Source: Pseudopedobacter sp. (lineage in GTDB: Bacteria; Bacteroidota; Bacteroidia; Sphingobacteriales; Sphingobacteriaceae). Taken from it: DNA of 7,982 bases. Below the pieces are notes generated by a model. It saw only the letters and a list, made by a program, of their open reading frames with translations. It did no database searches and had not been told where the DNA came from. Location of the stretch: positions 1 to 7,982 of the forward strand of contig JACMNZ010000088.1 in the NCBI GenBank assembly GCA_014378285.1, read 5' to 3'. The first letter of the stretch is position 1; every line of letters begins with the position of its first letter. Of the stretch, positions 5,892 through 7,982 are shown in pieces. Position numbers and translations under genes: made by a program.

Positions 5892-7370
5892 ATGAAATTC
5901 TTGAAATTAAAGATTATTATTTCTGTTTATGTATGCCTTATTTTATTGGCAGTTTATAATACCTTTCATGTTTATTCTACAAGCAAACTAAGTGCTAAAC
6001 AGAACGTCTTTGCTAAGTTAAGTACGGCAGCAAATATTTTAGCTGCACAAATTGATGGTGATGAACATGAAAAAGTTACTTCAAAATTTAATACAAAAGA
6101 CCAAATAAAAAATTCTGTTGAAGATACTTCATACAATAAAATTCATTTACAGTTAAGAGAGGTTCAAAAATCAACTCATATCAATACACCAATTTACACA
6201 CTAGTAAAATCAAAAAATAATCAGTTTTTATTTGCCATTACTTCAAGCAGTAGTCCTTATTATTTTCACACTTATCACAACCCTCCAAAAGAACTATCGC
6301 AAAATTTTGATAAGGGCGATAATTTAGATGAATATAAAGATGAAAATGGTGTTTGGTTATCTGCTTTTGCTCCCATTAAAAATAAATTAGGTAAGGTAGT
6401 AGCTGTTGTTCAGATTGATAAAAATTTTCAAGAATTTTTAAAAGATATTAATAATCAGTTTTTTAACAACATTATATTTATAATATTGGTTTATTCTGTA
6501 ATTGGTTTCTTTTTATATATTTTCTTAAAAGATGTATTACACAAAGAAGAAACTCATAATAAAATTCAAAAAAACTATAAAAATGAGTTAGAAATTGAGG
6601 TAAAACAAAGAACGTTAGATTTAAATAAAGCTAACATCCAATTAACAAAGGTCAATAATGAATTAGAATCATTTTTTTACAGCACATCACATGATATTAG
6701 AGGCCCATTGTGCAGAATTTTAGGTCTTACTTCTTTAGCAAAATTTGAAGATGACAAACAAGAGATTGTAGATATGATCGAAATCGAATCTCAAAAAATG
6801 GATGAAATGCTTAAGAAGATGGTTTTAGTAAATGGTATAAGAACCAAACCTTTAGATATAGAAGAAATATTGGTTTATGATAAAATAAACCAAATCTTAA
6901 ATCAAGTAAAATCAAAATATAAATACGCTAAAGCGGATATAAAAATTAAATTAGATACACAATCTTTAAAAAAGTTTCATAGTGATACTGAAATCTTTGA
7001 ATCTATTGTGACCAATATCTTAGATAACGCTTTTAAATTTAGTGACGGTTTATCTCCTAAAATCATTATCAATTCTTTTGTTGATAATGATGGTATTTTT
7101 TGTTTAACGGTTGAAAATAATGGTAAAACTTTCTCTGAAATTGAATTAAAAAATGCCTTCGAATTTTTTAAAAAAGCACATAAAAAAGGAGATATGGACA
7201 CCATTAGATTAGGCCTTTATACTATAAAAAATTGCGTTGATAAGTTGAATGGTGTAGTAGATATTTCTTATAAAAATGATCTAACAATGGTTAAGGTTTT
7301 AATTCCTGACTATCATTTAGATAAAAATTTATTGAATGTTTTGCCCGACACTATTAAATTTTTAGGATAG
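5892..7370 (+). CDS. membrane sensor histidine kinase with Cache/PDC-like periplasmic domain
   Basis: A 492-residue two-component sensor. Order: membrane helix 1 (about 7-27); a periplasmic sensor (about 28-188) with AAQIDGDEHEKV, IYTLVKS and WLSAFAPI.NKLGKVVAVVQID, a layout typical of Cache/PDC folds; membrane helix 2 (about 193-213); a charged coiled coil (about 217-260); a HisKA region with the phospho-acceptor His267 in STSHDIRGPL; and an HATPase domain with the N-box NILDNAFKFSD (375-385). The ATP lid is unusual: where DNGxGI is expected it reads NNGKTF (409-414), and the G2 box GTGLGL reads TIRLGL (437-442), although the F-box-like FEFFKKA (423-429) remains. There is no receiver domain and no response regulator beside it. 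The signal is unknown; Cache domains commonly bind small organic ligands. It starts with ATG at 5892, divergent from the sugar operon, and is convergent with the AraC gene. Confidence 0.9.
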   Translation: MKFLKLKIIISVYVCLILLAVYNTFHVYSTSKLSAKQNVFAKLSTAANILAAQIDGDEHEKVTSKFNTKDQIKNSVEDTSYNKIHLQLREVQKSTHINTPIYTLVKSKNNQFLFAITSSSSPYYFHTYHNPPKELSQNFDKGDNLDEYKDENGVWLSAFAPIKNKLGKVVAVVQIDKNFQEFLKDINNQFFNNIIFIILVYSVIGFFLYIFLKDVLHKEETHNKIQKNYKNELEIEVKQRTLDLNKANIQLTKVNNELESFFYSTSHDIRGPLCRILGLTSLAKFEDDKQEIVDMIEIESQKMDEMLKKMVLVNGIRTKPLDIEEILVYDKINQILNQVKSKYKYAKADIKIKLDTQSLKKFHSDTEIFESIVTNILDNAFKFSDGLSPKIIINSFVDNDGIFCLTVENNGKTFSEIELKNAFEFFKKAHKKGDMDTIRLGLYTIKNCVDKLNGVVDISYKNDLTMVKVLIPDYHLDKNLLNVLPDTIKFLG

Positions 7371-7377
7371 AAAAAAA

Positions 7378-7982
7378 TTATTGGTTTCTGTATTTATGTG
7401 GTGTAACTCCCATTATATTAGAAAACAATTTTGTAAAATATTGAATATCTGTTACTCCAACTTTAAAAGCTACTTCTTTTACCAAAAGATTTGTAAATTT
7501 TAAATACTCACAAGCTTTTTGAATTTTTAGGGTATTGTAATAGTTAATTGGAGAAACTCCTGTAGATTTTTTAAATATTAAGGAAAAATGAGATGCGGAC
7601 ATACTTACATGGTTAGCTAATTGAGAAAGTTGAAGATTTTTTTCGCAATGTTCTTTCATAAATAATATACTGCTATTAATTACCCCCTGTAATTTATCCT
7701 CTTTCTTCTTCTCTGTATCTGTAACCAATACCAAAGAAGAAATTAAATTTAATAAGCACATATTTATATAGGTTAAATTAGTACTCCCATAACCTCTTTC
7801 TAAATATTGGTATATTCTATTAAATAACTTTATTCTTTCTTCGTTATAGGGCAAATAGCCTTTGTTTGTATGATTAATTTTGATGTACAAATCAGCAATT
7901 TCTTCTAAAGATTCTCCTTTAAAAAAAAACCAAAAAATACTCCATGGCTTCACCTCATCTGCATAATAAGAAAATGAAGTAT
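7378..7982 (-). CDS. AraC-family transcriptional regulator, 5' end beyond the window
   Basis: The visible 200 residues form the C-terminal part of an AraC/XylS regulator. The reading frame stays open to the right edge, where the residues TSFSYYADEVKPWSIFW correspond to the conserved 'YYADe..PW.iyW' turn that ends the N-terminal cupin domain in this family. The GTG at 7951-7953 is therefore an internal Val codon, not the start, and most of the ligand-binding domain lies outside. The DNA-binding domain occupies roughly the last 85 residues (7635 down to 7381): the first helix-turn-helix around LSQLANHVSMSASHFSLIFK, then FKKSTGVSPINYYNTLKIQKA (start at K128), and the second around VKEVAFKVGVTDIQYFTKLF, closing with GVTPHKYR. 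Such proteins usually activate sugar or carbohydrate genes in response to a ligand. The target is unknown. Its stop lies 7 bases from the kinase stop. Confidence 0.9.
   Translation of the reverse strand, partial: TSFSYYADEVKPWSIFWFFFKGESLEEIADLYIKINHTNKGYLPYNEERIKLFNRIYQYLERGYGSTNLTYINMCLLNLISSLVLVTDTEKKKEDKLQGVINSSILFMKEHCEKNLQLSQLANHVSMSASHFSLIFKKSTGVSPINYYNTLKIQKACEYLKFTNLLVKEVAFKVGVTDIQYFTKLFSNIMGVTPHKYRNQ

Noticed and set aside
6977..7204. Minus-strand 75-codon frame inside the kinase gene
   Set aside because: Antisense to the HATPase domain; a frame shadow.
7951..7953. GTG as start of a complete 191-residue AraC protein
   Set aside because: The frame is open to the window edge and the upstream residues (SYYADE) belong to a conserved family motif, so the GTG is internal and the gene is cut by the edge.
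1..7982. CRISPR array, insertion sequence, tRNA/rRNA, phage or toxin-antitoxin pair
   Set aside because: No regularly spaced repeats, transposase motifs, terminal inverted repeats, cloverleaf-like segments or paired small genes were seen.

Overview
The window looks like chromosomal DNA of a low-GC member of the Bacteroidota, most likely of the Sphingobacteriales (Pedobacter-like). The grounds are the very AT-rich composition, the near absence of Shine-Dalgarno sequences, a candidate promoter with the Bacteroidota -7 element TAnnTTTG, and the style of the proteins: a GltA-type citrate synthase, a TruC-like pseudouridine synthase, a HDIRGPL histidine kinase and a YYADE...PW AraC regulator. The genus is an inference. 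There is no sign of an insertion sequence, phage, CRISPR array, tRNA or rRNA.

Layout. The left edge (1-53, minus) holds the first 17 codons of what looks like the Bacteroidota purM gene. A gene-free stretch of about 340 bases with two inverted repeats follows. Then come truC (392-1069, plus) and an unrecognised 62-residue hydrophilic protein (1122-1310, plus). A perfect bidirectional terminator (1317-1346) separates these from the convergent citrate synthase gene gltA (1348-2634, minus), whose upstream region carries a tandem 10-bp direct repeat.

From 5685 down to 2797 on the minus strand lies a tightly packed three-gene operon: a polytopic GT-C-like membrane glycosyltransferase, a polyprenyl-phosphate glycosyltransferase of the GT2 DPM1/GtrB/ArnC type, and a cytoplasmic NodB-type deacetylase. 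The first two genes overlap by ATGA and the third begins one base after the second ends; two of the three use TTG starts. The enzyme types match the logic of ArnT/ArnC/ArnD and FlmK/FlmF2/NaxD: charge a lipid-phosphate carrier with a sugar, remove an acyl group in the cytoplasm, and transfer the sugar to an envelope acceptor outside. This is the most interesting unit in the window, but its substrate cannot be read from the sequence.

Divergent from that operon is an orphan-looking membrane histidine kinase (5892-7370, plus) with a periplasmic Cache/PDC-like sensor and an eroded ATP-binding lid. It ends 7 bases from the end of a convergent AraC-family regulator gene (7378-7982, minus) that runs off the right edge. 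Regulation of the sugar operon by the kinase or the regulator is possible from position only.
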